NCBI GenBank assembly: GCA_030734395.1
Contig: JAUZTG010000034.1
Span: 1,178,001-1,242,000 of the forward strand
Direction: 5' to 3'
Source: Sarocladium kiliense
Taxonomy: Eukaryota > Ascomycota > Sordariomycetes > Hypocreales > Sarocladiaceae
DNA: 64,000 bases
Shown: positions 10,346 to 21,773 of the stretch, in pieces
Numbering within the stretch: position 1 is the first letter of the stretch
How the letters are laid out: every line of letters begins with the position of its first letter
The notes under the pieces: model-generated
What the model was told of the DNA's origin: nothing
The model's database searches: none
The model's input: only the letters and a program-made list of their open reading frames with translations
Made by a program: the position numbers and the translations under genes

Positions 10346-11492
10346 GGGGAAGCGGGAACGGTGGAGTTTGGATTCCTTGCGGAGGTTTGTGTCATGAGCT
10401 TATCTGATTATAGGGGCAATTTTTCTAGATGCGACTCATGTGTAGACTATCCCCATGACGAGCTATGATTCATATGGGCGGAGTCGTTCCCGAATTCAGG
10501 CTGGGGCTGGTCAGTCATGGGAGTCCTCGAGATCCTCCATCCACACTCCAAGGGCCTTTGCATAGGCTGAGAGTAGCCACAAGTTCCCTAGATATATCTT
10601 TATTGTTCTGCTCTACCAAGGTTTGTGCTGTTTTTACACTAGAGAAATATGTGTGCTCTCCATCAAGGACTTGTCCTGGTGATGATGCTGAGATGAGGGC
10701 CGCAAGTCACTCGGTTCAAATGAGCGAGGTATCACCTTGTCCTTCACAGCCAGCCCATTCGTTGCCTAGAACACCTCGATGCACAACAGTCAGCATGAAT
10801 TCACTTGAGTAACGCAACAGGAACCATGCGCCCATGTCTTGGGCTGTCTTCTCGTGTTCTCCGCCATGGTCTACGCCCTCGACGGTCCAGACGCACGCCA
10901 CAACATTGCTTCTTCCGAGGACCATCATCGAGGCCACGCTGCAAAATCTCGCCTGCAACCATCTATTTAAGGCAGGCTGCATCCGCTGATATTTCCTCCG
11001 CCAAGGAATATTGGTCTTAGAAATTCAGACGTAGTCACCTGGTCGGCAGCCTGGCCTTCGGCTTCTGCACATTCCCGTTCCAGGGTCGCATGCATCTTCA
11101 GCTGGTTTTGCTTTTTCCTGTGGCTTGGAGACTGCGTGTGACCTCGAGGAGGTGGTCCTTACTGTGTCTCTGTCTGAGACCCTTGCACGCCACTGAAGAC
11201 ACTAGCACAAGGAGCTCAACGGTTTCTACCCCTGAGGCGGCTGGTCTGAGAGCTGTCAAAGATGATCGTCGCGGATGGAAATCCGAGGTGCTGGTGAATC
11301 TGATATAGTCTTCGGAGGCCCGGGAGCTTACATACTGTAACCCAACATAGCAGCGAAAGTCCTTTTGGTTTTCACTTGAACCTCGTCTAGCCCGTGCACT
11401 CGGGAAAATTTACCACATCAAGTTCATCGGGCCGTCATGTGGTGGCTGGCGGCGACATTCGCATCGACTGTGCCTGGATCTCCTTAGGCGCC

Positions 11493-11521
11493 GCCCCCCC
11501 GGGTTCCACGCAAGGGGGGGC
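11493..11521. repeat. G/C-tract hairpin next to a CCAAT box
   Basis: The arms gccccccc (11493-11500) and gggggggc (11514-11521) are perfect complements around a 13-base loop. CCAAT follows directly at 11521-11525. The structure lies about 480 bases before the predicted start at 12003. Confidence 0.6.
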
Positions 11522-12002
11522 CAATATTGATTGATACTGGCATCACATCGTCGCGTCTGCCGCACCCAGTAAAGGTGCGCCCTCCCTTACCTACATTTAT
11601 GCGCATATGTCAGCACCATGTGGGCTCGCTTGTTTGGCTCTTCATATAGGTGGACGGTCATAGTGAGTGGCTTATAAGTACGGGGTGGCTCACCTTGAGG
11701 TGGAGCGAAAGATTGGTCGGAACGTTCTTTAGACTTTTGACCGTTGGCCCGAGGCGTCGCCCACAACACTTTCCCAACGCTTGCTTCCACCTGTTTGCCA
11801 GTATCATTATTTCCACTTGTATACCATTGCTTCTGTTGTCGTTTGTGGGGGGAATTCGTCTTTTCGCGTTGTCGTTACTCCATCATTTGCAATCCACAGC
11901 GAGCAGCAGCGAACACCTTCATCACCGCGAGCTTGTGGCAAAACTCACGATCGCAACCAATACTCGAATATTGCGGCAGTACTGCCATCGGATGTCACCG
12001 AT

Positions 12003-12515
12003 ATGCCATCTCCAGGACCATATTCACCCGACCCTTCGACTACATCAGGAACATCGAGAGGTACATCCGGCTTCACGCACTCGGCCACATCGACAATCTC
12101 ATACTTCGACCTCGACTACTCTCGCAACTCCCAGAGCCATGGCAGCGGAGGAACCAAGGACACCAAAAGTAAAAAGCCGGGATGGATGACTCAGGTGAAG
12201 GACTGGCTATCAACAGCCGAGCCATCGGCGCAGGCGATGAAGGAGCAGAGAAGGAGCACCTTTAAGAAACATGGCATCGCCCCAGATGACCCGCAAGCAG
12301 CAGCAAAACTGCACTTATCCATGGAAAGGGTGCCTGCAGGTGCTACGACATCGACATCCGGCCCAACGCCTGAGCAAGCCCTCAAGCAACGAGCTGCGAC
12401 TCATCGCGCTAGAGCATCGCTCGGTGGACGAGGGTCTCAGTGCGGATCGAGCGGTTCTTCGTTGAGACCGAGTTCCAAGGATCATCGGATTGCACCGTGG
12501 GAGGCCAACGAGTGA
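12003..12515 (+). CDS. Small Ser/Thr-rich protein of unknown function
   Basis: This is a single-exon frame of 170 residues if the ATG at 12003 (MPSPGPYSPDPS) is used; the same frame is open a further 74 codons to an ATG at 11781, but that extension looks like leader sequence. The N-terminus is disordered and Ser/Thr/Gly-rich. A better ordered core follows (KKPGWMTQVKDWLSTAEPSA, then KEQRRSTFKKHGIAPDDPQA), with a later STSGPTPEQALKQRA segment and a conserved-looking end HRIAPWEANE. The composition, with an amphipathic core between disordered flanks, suggests a genuine conserved fungal gene, but I do not recognise a named family. No signal peptide or membrane segment is seen. Confidence 0.65.
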   Translation: MPSPGPYSPDPSTTSGTSRGTSGFTHSATSTISYFDLDYSRNSQSHGSGGTKDTKSKKPGWMTQVKDWLSTAEPSAQAMKEQRRSTFKKHGIAPDDPQAAAKLHLSMERVPAGATTSTSGPTPEQALKQRAATHRARASLGGRGSQCGSSGSSLRPSSKDHRIAPWEANE

Positions 12516-13319
12516 AAGTGAGATTGTGCACCGAGGGAGCATCGGCTTCGGATTTGATATTCGAGAACGAACCTACGTTTCGACATTAGTACCGTACTTA
12601 ATGATACCCCATTCCTGATCAGCTTAGGGAGAGCGAGCATCTAAGCCTACAGGTCATATCATGGTAGAGCTGAATCGTCACTGTGAAAGACAAGCGTCCC
12701 TCCTGAAGCCGACGCAAGCCTATCGCCCATGGCATCAATGTGCATTTGCCAAGGCCTACAAGTGTCTGAGATGACACTGATCGTCGCACGCCTCTCTTGG
12801 CAAAAAGGAATTCATGAAAATGGAAAAGAGAATGCAACCAAACGACAGCTTTCCAGGCACAAGGCTGCAGCACAGTGGAGAGATGACCTGTGCAACTTCC
12901 TCGATGCCGCTGTTTTGGGGAATGGCTCGCTCAGTAGCGCGGAGCATCTGCCCCGCGGGACTGGTGTGGCCCCACTGCTGCTGATTGGCGCTGTAGCTCA
13001 AGCTCCTTCGTAGCTCCAGGCGCCATCACAGTAATGACGTACTCCATCGAGCAGGCAAACGTGCGCATTTGCTCGGGCGCCATCATCGTAGGGCATGGGA
13101 AAGTCGATAATACCGGATCACGATGCGCCGGACCTCGCCTAGTCCGAAGCTTCTTTTCCCACTGTCGTCATGTGGTCCGCGGGGACGTGATTCCTTACTT
13201 CTTCTCTTCGTTCATCTGGGCATTGCTGGATAGCCTTTACATCCTCTAGGCACTTTAATTTCCTGGTCGCTCAATCCGTTGGAATACACGAAGCAACGAC
13301 CCGGAAAGACACAGCCAAG
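12516..13319. other. Intergenic, no gene seen
   Basis: An 804-base gap between two plus-strand genes. The short frames present overlap one another on both strands and show no domain. It should hold the promoter and leader of the membrane-hydrolase gene. Confidence 0.45.
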
Positions 13320-14945
13320 ATGCCTCTCTTCTCGCAACGAAATGGCGAGTCCCGTGAGGATGACAGTGTACGCGAAGACGACATCGATCGTGCCCCCCCA
13401 GACGAGCACACCCGTCTTTTGCCAAACCGTCTGGACTCAACTCGCGGATTGCTGAGGCCCGATGATCCAGCTGTCTCGCCTTACAACCTCTGGAGCATTC
13501 GCATCTTGAGGTATCTTACAGTCCTCTTCACGCTAATCAGCTTTATCTGGTGGATTCTACTGCTGGTCTCGTCCTTTGCTACCCCTCCGGGCTTCCACAC
13601 TCGCGGAAGCGGCTTCTTTGCGTTCAGCTATGCCAGCCTCACCTTCGCCAACATGCTTTTCACCCTGATCTTCTTTGGCGTGCCTTCCAAGGCCGTGAGA
13701 ATTTTAGCCATCGTCATGGCTGTAAGTCTTGTGACTCTGTAGCCCCGATGTGACATATCGCTTACGTTTGATTTACAGTTCTTCCTGGCTCTGGACATGA
13801 CCCTCCTACTCTCTGTTGCAAAGACCAGGTACGAGGAAGGCTGGGTTGGAACCGTTAGTGTCGTCTGGGCTCTTCTCATGAGCCTCTGGACTCTCATCAC
13901 GGATCGCACGGTCAAATGGGGCAAGGAGGAGGAGGAAGAGCGTCTGACCGGTCGCGCCGAGACGAAGCGGACACTTTTCGAATGGACCGAAGTGCTCCTC
14001 TCGACCATTGCCTATGTCATCATGGTCGTTGCTGCTGTCCTCATTACACTCAACATCATCCTGCGGGCTCTCGACGCCAAGGTCGCACCACCAGGCAAGA
14101 TGTACTGGGTTGATGATTACAAGTATCGCATCCACGTTTACTGTCATGGTAACAAGACCGATGAGAGTGGGATGAAGCTTCCAACCGTGCTGTTCGAAGG
14201 CGGCGAGCGACCCGTTGAGGAGGAGCTTTGGCTGTTCGCCGACAACGCTGTGAACAACCGCTCCATCTCAAGGTACTGTTTCGCTGATCGACCTGGTATC
14301 GCGTTCTCCGACTCAGCACCCTCCCCTCTGTCTGCTGGATTTGCCGTCGACGTGTTGAGCGAGGCACTTGCCGCTGCCGGCGAGGAAGGTCCGTGGGTTC
14401 TGGCAAGTGCCGGTATTGGATCGATTTACTCCCGTGTGTTTTCTGCTCGACATGGGCATGATGTTCACGGAATGCTCCTCATTGACCCTCTGCATGAAGA
14501 TTTCCTTAGTCAAGTGGCTAACCCGGGCAGAGGTTTCCTCCTCTGGGTGCGCGGAGCCATCTCACCTCTGGGTCTAGACCGTCTCCCTGGTGCCATCTTC
14601 CGCGGGCGAAAAAGCAAGGACCGCATCTATGGCCGTGCCTCACAGCAATCGGGCAAGCGTATTTTCGCCAAGCTGCAGGAAAGTCTGGTCGCGGACTCTT
14701 TCACAAAGCGCGACGTAAGGAGCAGCCGGCAAATTCAGCTACAGGAAACGCCGCTGGTGGTCGTCAGCTCCGGCAAGCTCATCAAGAGCAGCGGCAAGTG
14801 GGAGAAGAAACAGCGGGATCTCACGAAGTTGACAGACAACCTGAAGAAGTGGGACATTGTGGAGGATGCGCCGCACGAGGTCTGGCGGACACTGGAGGGG
14901 AGAGACAGGATCGAGAAGAGACTACGGCAGCTAGTCCACGGATGA
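13320..14945 (+). CDS. Multi-pass membrane protein with C-terminal alpha/beta-hydrolase domain (DUF2417-like)
   Basis: There are two exons, 13320-13721 and 13779-14945, joined in phase 0, giving 522 residues. After an acidic N-terminus with HTRLLP (a di-leucine-type sorting motif), hydrophobic helices occur at roughly residues 60-82 (YLTVLFTLISFIWWILLLVS), 95-115, 120-145, 150-170 and 205-225. A soluble domain then follows, with PTVLFEGGERP, a nucleophile-like elbow LASAGIGS, LLIDPLHED and a late histidine in DAPHEVW, the order of an alpha/beta-hydrolase triad. The arrangement matches the fungal DUF2417 family, some of which are annotated as mitochondrial integral membrane proteins; I am not certain of the Pfam number. 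Its substrate and membrane are unknown. Confidence 0.8.
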
Positions 14946-16829
14946 GATCGCCAGGACCCATCGATGTTCGTGTGTTCCTTCTAGTCTGTTTCAGCTCTTC
15001 ATGTCCGTCCCTTCTTGAGGTGGTATTCATGCAGCGCTGCTGGTGTTTTCGAGGGGGAAGTTTGATTCTAATTTCGGGCAGATGATGTGAGCGCAATGAA
15101 AGAGTTCGTGTTTGTATACGGTAGAAATGCACTGTTCCGACTACTAAATGAAACTCCTTGACATATTTCGAGCTGCAGTACCACCTGAGCAACGATGCTT
15201 GTCTGCGTAATTTAGCACAAGATGCGCCAAGCTGGTTCCACGTGATGTGATCGGCAGTCCCATTTAGGTGGAAGAGCAAAGAGACAGGGTGCCGAAGCCA
15301 GGGGCAGAAGAAACGAGGATCCGCATGGAGGCTTGGGCGGCAGAGACGAGGGGGCTTGAAGGTGTTTGCAAGTCATGATTGGCTACGGTGGCTGACTAAG
15401 GCGCGATGATCACTGTTGCCCAGTGCCTTTGCGATGATGCTAATAATAAAGGCATGCCTTCAGTTGCCATCATGCTCTGCGAGCTGTATCATCAGAATTG
15501 CCAGGATGCTTAGAGAGGGACGTGCATATCTCACTGTTGTCCTGCGCGTAACACCGCATTATGCGGCACGATGCAAGACTAACAGCCTTTATGAGGGCAC
15601 CAGGCAGGAGAGTTACCTGTTACCTGTCGTACCATCACAACACAGTCCCGAAGATCCTAGTCGATCGGTGAGATGCTGATTGGGGGTGCCGGTCAGGGGC
15701 CATGTCCACTGGAATCCACGGACGACCGCGCTGGGAGGAGATGGGAGGAATGGAAGGCATGCGGGCCAGGAATGGGGTCCCACGGCATCGCGACGGGAGG
15801 GGCATCGATAGACTTTGAGAAACTCAGGGGCAGCTTAGATTTCGCAACGGTCTTCATGACCCCCGTTGCCTTCAATGGCTCGTCTGTGGTAAGCGCATGA
15901 AAACAGCATGTTCCTTGGACGAGAAGCGAGTCGTGTAGGTAAAGGTTGCCCCTGGCACCCCTTTCGGAAGACGGCGCTGGAGCTCTGTGCCCCTGGCCAG
16001 GCACTTGATGTTGGGAAATACTTAGTAAGGTCACGGTGCTAGGAAACACCACTAAACCACGCCGCGCCGTCCACCAGGGACTGGCAACGCCCCGCCACAA
16101 TAGTGCTGCCCACTGCCTGATTAGGGATCTGGCCCGCCCATGGGCGCCACCAAAGGGAGCCACTGTATTACTGCCCTGTGGGTGCTCCCTCTGCCCTCCA
16201 CCCCACTGTATGTACCGCTCACAGCGACGTTGCTGCTGCTCAGGTACCACCACCATTGTCCACTTTCTGCTGTTGTCCTCGGCACCTGCATCCACTACAG
16301 CGCCATCAAGCCCAACAGCTGGCAACCCTCACCAACCTCACGACGCCCAACTTTCGAGGCTTCAGCATCTCCAATCCACCCGTCGACCGCATCTTTTTGC
16401 CTCTCTCCTCTACCTCCAACGCCGCCGTCGTCGCTCGGCACACGTTCCATCCAGCTCTTCAACTCTGTACATGTAGCCCCGTCTCGGATGCTTCCGCGAC
16501 TCGCAGTGCAGCGTCTCGTACAGCCACCCAGCGGCCGACCCACGAAAGAGCTCCTCACGACGCCCTCAGCCCGTGCCTTCAACCGGCCACCTCTGCACCC
16601 ACGTCACGCGATCCTCAGCACCCACTGACCTTATCCCAAACGACCCTCTTCCACGTCGCTCTCTCGCGCTCGTCCCTGCCTGTGCCAATTGATATCGATA
16701 CATCTGTCCCTTTTTCTAGGGGAGGAAGCCCAACTCAGCTGATGCCGACCGCTACGACCCCTCCCCGACCACGTCTTCCAACTTGGCGCTGAGATACCCG
16801 CAGCCCGCCTTGACCTACTTGCTGGGCTT
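14946..16829. other. Long intergenic/leader region
   Basis: These 1.9 kb separate the membrane-hydrolase gene from the LIM-RhoGAP gene. From about 16200 onward the plus strand is C/T-rich, typical of a fungal promoter and 5' leader, and supports Pro/Ser-rich spurious frames in all three phases. A 210-codon frame on the minus strand at 15693-16325 has no domain. No gene is called. Confidence 0.45.
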
Positions 16830-19800
16830 ATGGATGGGCCGGGAACATCGAGTGCTACCTGTACACCGGACCGACCCCTCGGCATCATGGCCTCCGAATA
16901 CGATGGCCGGCCATCTACCGACCGCCCAAGGGATGTACCAGGCGAATGGCCCGGTCAAGAAGTGGCCAGACCAAGTGAGCGAGACTGGCAGAATGGCGGA
17001 CGATCGACTCCAGATAGCTTCCATCGCTTGCGCCAGACCAACTCGGATCCCCGTGGTCAGCTGCCACCTCAGGCAAGCTGGGATACAGAATCCAGAAAGA
17101 GCAGCGACAGGAACCGATCACGCCAGAGAAACGGAAGGACGGCCAGTGGGCAGATGAGGATATGCAAGAAGTGTGGAGAGCCGTTGACAGGACAGTTTGT
17201 GAGGGCTCTGGATGGCACTTTCCACCTGGACTGCTTTAAGTGTCGTGTACGTTGATCTATTCACCAAATCGAGGCACCCTAGGCCTGAGGGCCTTACTGA
17301 CAGTTGGTGATAGGACTGTGGGCAAATTGTGGCATCGAAGTTCTTCCCCGCAGATGACGAGAATGGCGAAGGACAGTACCCTCTGTGTGAGACGGACTAT
17401 TTCCGAAGACTCGGTCTGTTGTGCTTCCAGTGCGGCGGCGCCTTACGAGGTTCCTATATCACCGCCCTGGACCGCAAATATCACGTTGACCATTTCACGT
17501 GCTCACTATGCCCTACGATATTCGGGGCGCAAGACAGCTATTACGAGCACGACGGCAATGTATACTGCCACTATCACTATTCGACACAGTTTGCACAGCG
17601 CTGCAACGGTTGCCAGACATCGATTCTCAAACAGTTCGTTGAAATATTTCGCAATGGCCAGAACCAGCACTGGCACCCCGAGTGCTACATGATACACAAG
17701 TTCTGGAACGTCAGATTAGCACAGCGTGCGGAGGGGTCAGAGATTGCCGAGCGCCCTGACGACCCCGAGACAAGAGAGAAGATTCGTGACGAAGAGGAGC
17801 GGATGGAGGAGAAGGTGTTCCGCATATGGAGCGTGCTTTCGACTTTCGAAGAATCATCAGCAGCGTGCATCTCTGATATGCTTCTTCACGTTAGCAACGG
17901 AGCTTATGTCGATGGTGTGCTTGTGGCTAAGCGGTTCATCTGGCATGTCGAAATCCTTTTTCAGTCCACTGACAGACTCGACACGACCATGGTGAACCTT
18001 AATGGGAAAGGTAGGCCTATACTTGATCCCATTCCAAACCTTGATGCTCGGGTTCGAAGGCTAATGCAGGTACATAAAGGCATGTCTTACGGCCGAGAAG
18101 CAAAGCTGCTCTGTAAGAAAATTGTATCTTTCTTCTCACTGCTTTCGAAAGCACAGGACACTGGAGGCGCACGCAAACTGGGCGTTACACAAGAGCTCTT
18201 ATCACTCGTAACGGGACTCGCTCACTACCTCAAGCTCTTGATTCGGATCTGCCTCCAGGGCGCTCTACGACTAGAGCGCGAAGCCAGCACCTCCGAAGGC
18301 TTGTATCAGTTCCTGGACGATCTCAACGACTTCGACTCCTTCAAGGGCGACGACGGTGCACTTCAAGTGACTCAAGGCGGCATGCGCCTATCTGCAAAAG
18401 ACTCCGATCACTGCGCATCGTGTCGGAGATCTGTCGAGGACGAGTGTGCCAAGAACGGCGACATGAGGTGGCATATTGGGTGTCTCAACTGCAACAGCTG
18501 TGGACGCGAGCTCGGTCGTTCCTTGGAAGATGCGTGCTTCAACGCCTTCGATCGCAAAGTTTACTGCCAGTCATGTATCGGTGTGACCACTGGCGGGTTC
18601 ACCCCTTTCGAGCACGTTTCCAAATTGGGACAGTACGTATTCTTGCTGCGCGTTGCTCTCGCGCGGTTGTTGGACATTCTCAGGAGTAACGGTGCCCTGC
18701 CTCCGCCGGCAAATGAAGGGCCGCCGAATGGTCTTGGGCTCTCCGATAACAGAGCCCCTGGAGATCCGCCTCGATTGGATGCGGAATCTCGGTCAAAGTC
18801 CTATGCTGGAGGAGGTGACAAAGAGCATCATAGAGAGTCGTCCTATGAGAACACTCTGAACGATGTCAGACGGCTGCGAAGTACAAGACTGGACCGACAC
18901 CTCTCAGCTAGCGTCAGACAAGCACGGTCGTCCCGCGTCCTTGACGCTGATGGGCGTACACAGCGACCTGGATCGGCCGGAGCAGGTGGAGGTGACCCGA
19001 ACTCGGACAAGATGTTCAACCAGAGCGACGCAATTACCTTGGATGATATTCCTCGAATCGTGGCTGTGGAACAGTCTCGTGAGCAGCAACAGCAACAGCG
19101 CGATCGTAATCATCGCCAGGACTTGTTCAGGTCACCAGCTACTGACTCTCACCTGCAACAAGCGACACAAGCGCGGTCACATTCTCCGACCAGAGAACAG
19201 GACTTGCGACCTGGAGACGCCCTCAATACTCGTATCGGCAGGAAGTTTTTCTCGGAGCTGTCTGGGCTCGAATACTTCAACGTTCGCCACCTTGCCGTTT
19301 TAACGATGCATCCAATGGTCGAAAACGAGTTCTCACTTGATGAGCTCCTGGGTTTCATTGAATCGAGAAAACAGGTGACTTTCTGGAAGAATCTAGGAAA
19401 GGCTTTCAAGAACGACAAGGCCAAGGGCTCCAAGAAGAAAGGTGTCTTTGGCGTGCCTCTCGAGTCTATCATTGAGCGAGATGGTGCTGACTCGACGGAT
19501 GGTGTTGGTCCCGGTACTCTTCGGATCCCCGCTATCATCGAGGACCTTATTGCGTCGATGAGGAAAATGGACTTGTCGGTCGAGGGTGTGTTCCGCAAGA
19601 ACGGCAATATCAAGAAGCAACAGGAGATGGTGTCGCGCATTGACAGCGAAGGTTGTGACACTGTCAACTTCATGGAGCAGCCAGTGGTCCAACTCGCAGC
19701 CTTGCTCAAGCGCTATCTGCGAGACTTGCCTGACCCGCTGATGACAACCAGGCTTTACAAGCTTTGGATCAACGCCGCAAAGATCCAGGACTACGAAAGA

Positions 19801-20580
19801 CGGAAGCAATGCCTGCATTTGACCTGCTGTCTGCTGCCCAAGAGTCATCGTGACTGTCTGGAAATCCTGTTCAGCTTCCTCAAGTGGGCTGGGTCTTTCC
19901 ATCAGTTGGATGAGGAGAACGGCTCCAAGATGGATATTCGCAACCTTGCGACGGTCATTGCGCCAAACGTCCTGACCAGCGGGGCCAAGACCCTTGCGCT
20001 TGACGGTGAGGCTATATATGTGATTGACGCAGTGGAGACAATTGTCAACAACATAGAAGAAATGTGTCAGGTATGTCATGGCTGGATCTGCCTCCCCAAC
20101 GAAAGAAAATACTTTGAGCCGAAAACTGACATGAACCAGGTTCCTGACGATATCCTCACTCTTCTTAACGACCCATATTTATTCGCCAACAATGGTGAAA
20201 TCACCACCAAGGAGATCCTGAAGCGGTTCCAGGATCGCAAGGGTCAGGTCTCGATTGCCGACCACGAAGTTTACAACAAACAAGAGAGTTCATCGCGACC
20301 TCCGGCCAGAAGGATAGATACCGATCCGGCACTGTGGCAAGGCGAGACTACTGTTCGGCCCGTTCAAGATGTCCCACTCCCTTACGCGAGGCCTGGACAG
20401 GGGACACCTCCACAGCGACACCCGGGTCGAGAGGAGGGCTCGTATCCCTCCCCCTACCGCAATCAGCAGTATAACCACTCAGACAGCCAACTCGATAAGA
20501 ACGAGCAACATCAACGGCGTGAGTGGCGTAATTCTGGCTGGGGACGACAAGGAAGCGGGCTCGGCGTGGGCAATTCATGA
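16830..20580 (+). CDS. LIM-domain Rho GTPase-activating protein (Rga1/Rga2 type)
   Basis: A GAP for Rho/Cdc42-type GTPases in polarity and septin control. Exons are 16830-17246, 17314-20070 and 20140-20580, giving 1204 residues. LIM domains start near residue 111 (CKKCGEPLTGQF) and 175 (CFQCGGALRG), with a further zinc half-module at about 236 (CNGCQTS). A separate LIM lies near 507-560 (CASCRRSVEDEC). A Gln/Ser-rich linker leads to the RhoGAP domain at about 849-1050, with the arginine finger in GVFRKNGN (about residue 900) and LKRYLRDLPDPLM. The tail is disordered. The second intron (20071-20139) has GTATGT, branch ACTGAC and CAG, and is 69 bases with no stop; removing it gives EEMCQ followed by VPDDILTLL as in other family members. 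ATG 16887 is an alternative start. Confidence 0.9.
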
Positions 20581-21773
20581 AGCCCATAGCTCAATTTGTT
20601 CTTCCCTATTGCCGGCTCATGGCCTTATCTGAGTTTCGCCTGATGCTTTTCTTCCTGGATTTCCGGACTCCTTGGTGGCTATATCGGGCGAGAGATATAT
20701 ATGACTTCGTGTAGAGTCATCTGCATGTCAACGGCGTTTCTTTTATACCACCCTCACAAAATACCGGGTTCGGTACCACATTATGTCCCGAGCATGTTTT
20801 GTTGTTTACCCCCTGGCCTGTCTGCTCTTCATATCGAGTCGCCGCGATCGTTTGTCTCTTCATTTCATCCTCCTGGCTCAAGAAAACAATGCTCCATGTG
20901 CGGCGGGCAATTTGATGAATTCAGTTGTTCTATTCAGTTCTCGGCTCTTTCTCCAATCTTCTTTGTTGAAGGCGCTTTTCTTCTCGACATCAACATGACT
21001 GCTGCTGCTACCTAACAACAGACAAGAGTGGTGCATGGAGTACGCCTAGTTCACCCGGCTCGAAGCCTTTTTAAACGAGACCGGGACTCGAAGTTATCAG
21101 TCTCGGTCCCAATCTCTTCTTTCCACTTTTCTTTCTCATACTTTTTCGGCCTTTCTTTCTTTCTTTCTTTTCTTGGCCCTTGGATCGGGTTGTCTAAAGC
21201 AGCTGGCAGCGAAAGTCCGCAGGAGCTGGAGGCGAAAGCACTGAGATTCTAGTGACGTGCGGTGAGTCATGGAAGCAGAAAGAGTAGCTCGGGGTTCTTG
21301 CAGCCGGACGGCTTCCCTTCTTTGTTGCGGATCGTTTCGTCGAGATCTCTAGTATTTCCCCCCTCGAGATCAGGGCGGTTGCAGCGGTCACTTCTGTGGT
21401 TCCTCGTCGTCGCTCAGGGCAAGGGGCGGTGGAAGATGGCGAGGCCGCCCCTTTTGACGGCTGGGCTGGGCGGAGAGGCAGAGGCAGGGGCCTATTTTCT
21501 TTTCTCTCTCAAAATAAGATAGTTGGAGCAGTTCACAAGGCGCGTTGGTTTCACGGCGGCTCAAAAACGATATCACGAATCCATTCACAGACCCTCAGGT
21601 TTTGCGGTAACTATGAGTGTAATGTCATGAGGATCAGGTGAAGAAAATGGCGCCATTAGATATTTTCGTGCCGTGATATGACACAATTAACCGTATACAT
21701 GAAGATTCTGCCAACCTCACAACACCACATCCCTCCCTCCCCCATTCCCCTCATCAAACTCTTTTCACCCTGC
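20581..21773. other. Intergenic between convergent genes
   Basis: These 1.2 kb lie between the 3' ends of the LIM-RhoGAP gene and the minus-strand ERG26-like gene. The region is rich in T/C runs, including a CTTT microsatellite at 21151-21170. Short frames are present but show no domain. Long 3' UTRs are the simplest content. Confidence 0.45.
21151..21170 (+). repeat. CTTT microsatellite
   Basis: Five tandem copies of cttt inside a longer C/T-rich tract in the convergent 3' region. Confidence 0.9.

Larger units (their letters stand above)
9832..12002. other. Long intergenic region, no convincing gene
   Basis: About 2.2 kb upstream of both the SDR gene (minus) and the 170-residue protein (plus). 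The first 250 bases are A/T-rich. Several frames of 60-180 codons overlap on both strands without recognisable domains or consistent splice phases. Two inverted-repeat structures (near 10295-10345 and 11493-11521) are listed separately. An unrecognised fast-evolving gene or non-coding RNA cannot be excluded. Confidence 0.4.

Noticed and set aside
11781..12002. A 74-codon N-terminal extension of the 170-residue protein
   Set aside because: The segment has no conserved look and reads like translated leader; the ATG at 12003 is preferred, though not proven.
15693..16325. A 210-codon minus-strand frame
   Set aside because: Low-complexity Gly/Arg/Gln composition in a C/T-rich promoter region; no family pattern.
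16036..16792. Three overlapping Pro/Ser/Thr-rich plus-strand frames
   Set aside because: All three phases are open because the region is C-rich; best read as the leader of the LIM-RhoGAP gene.
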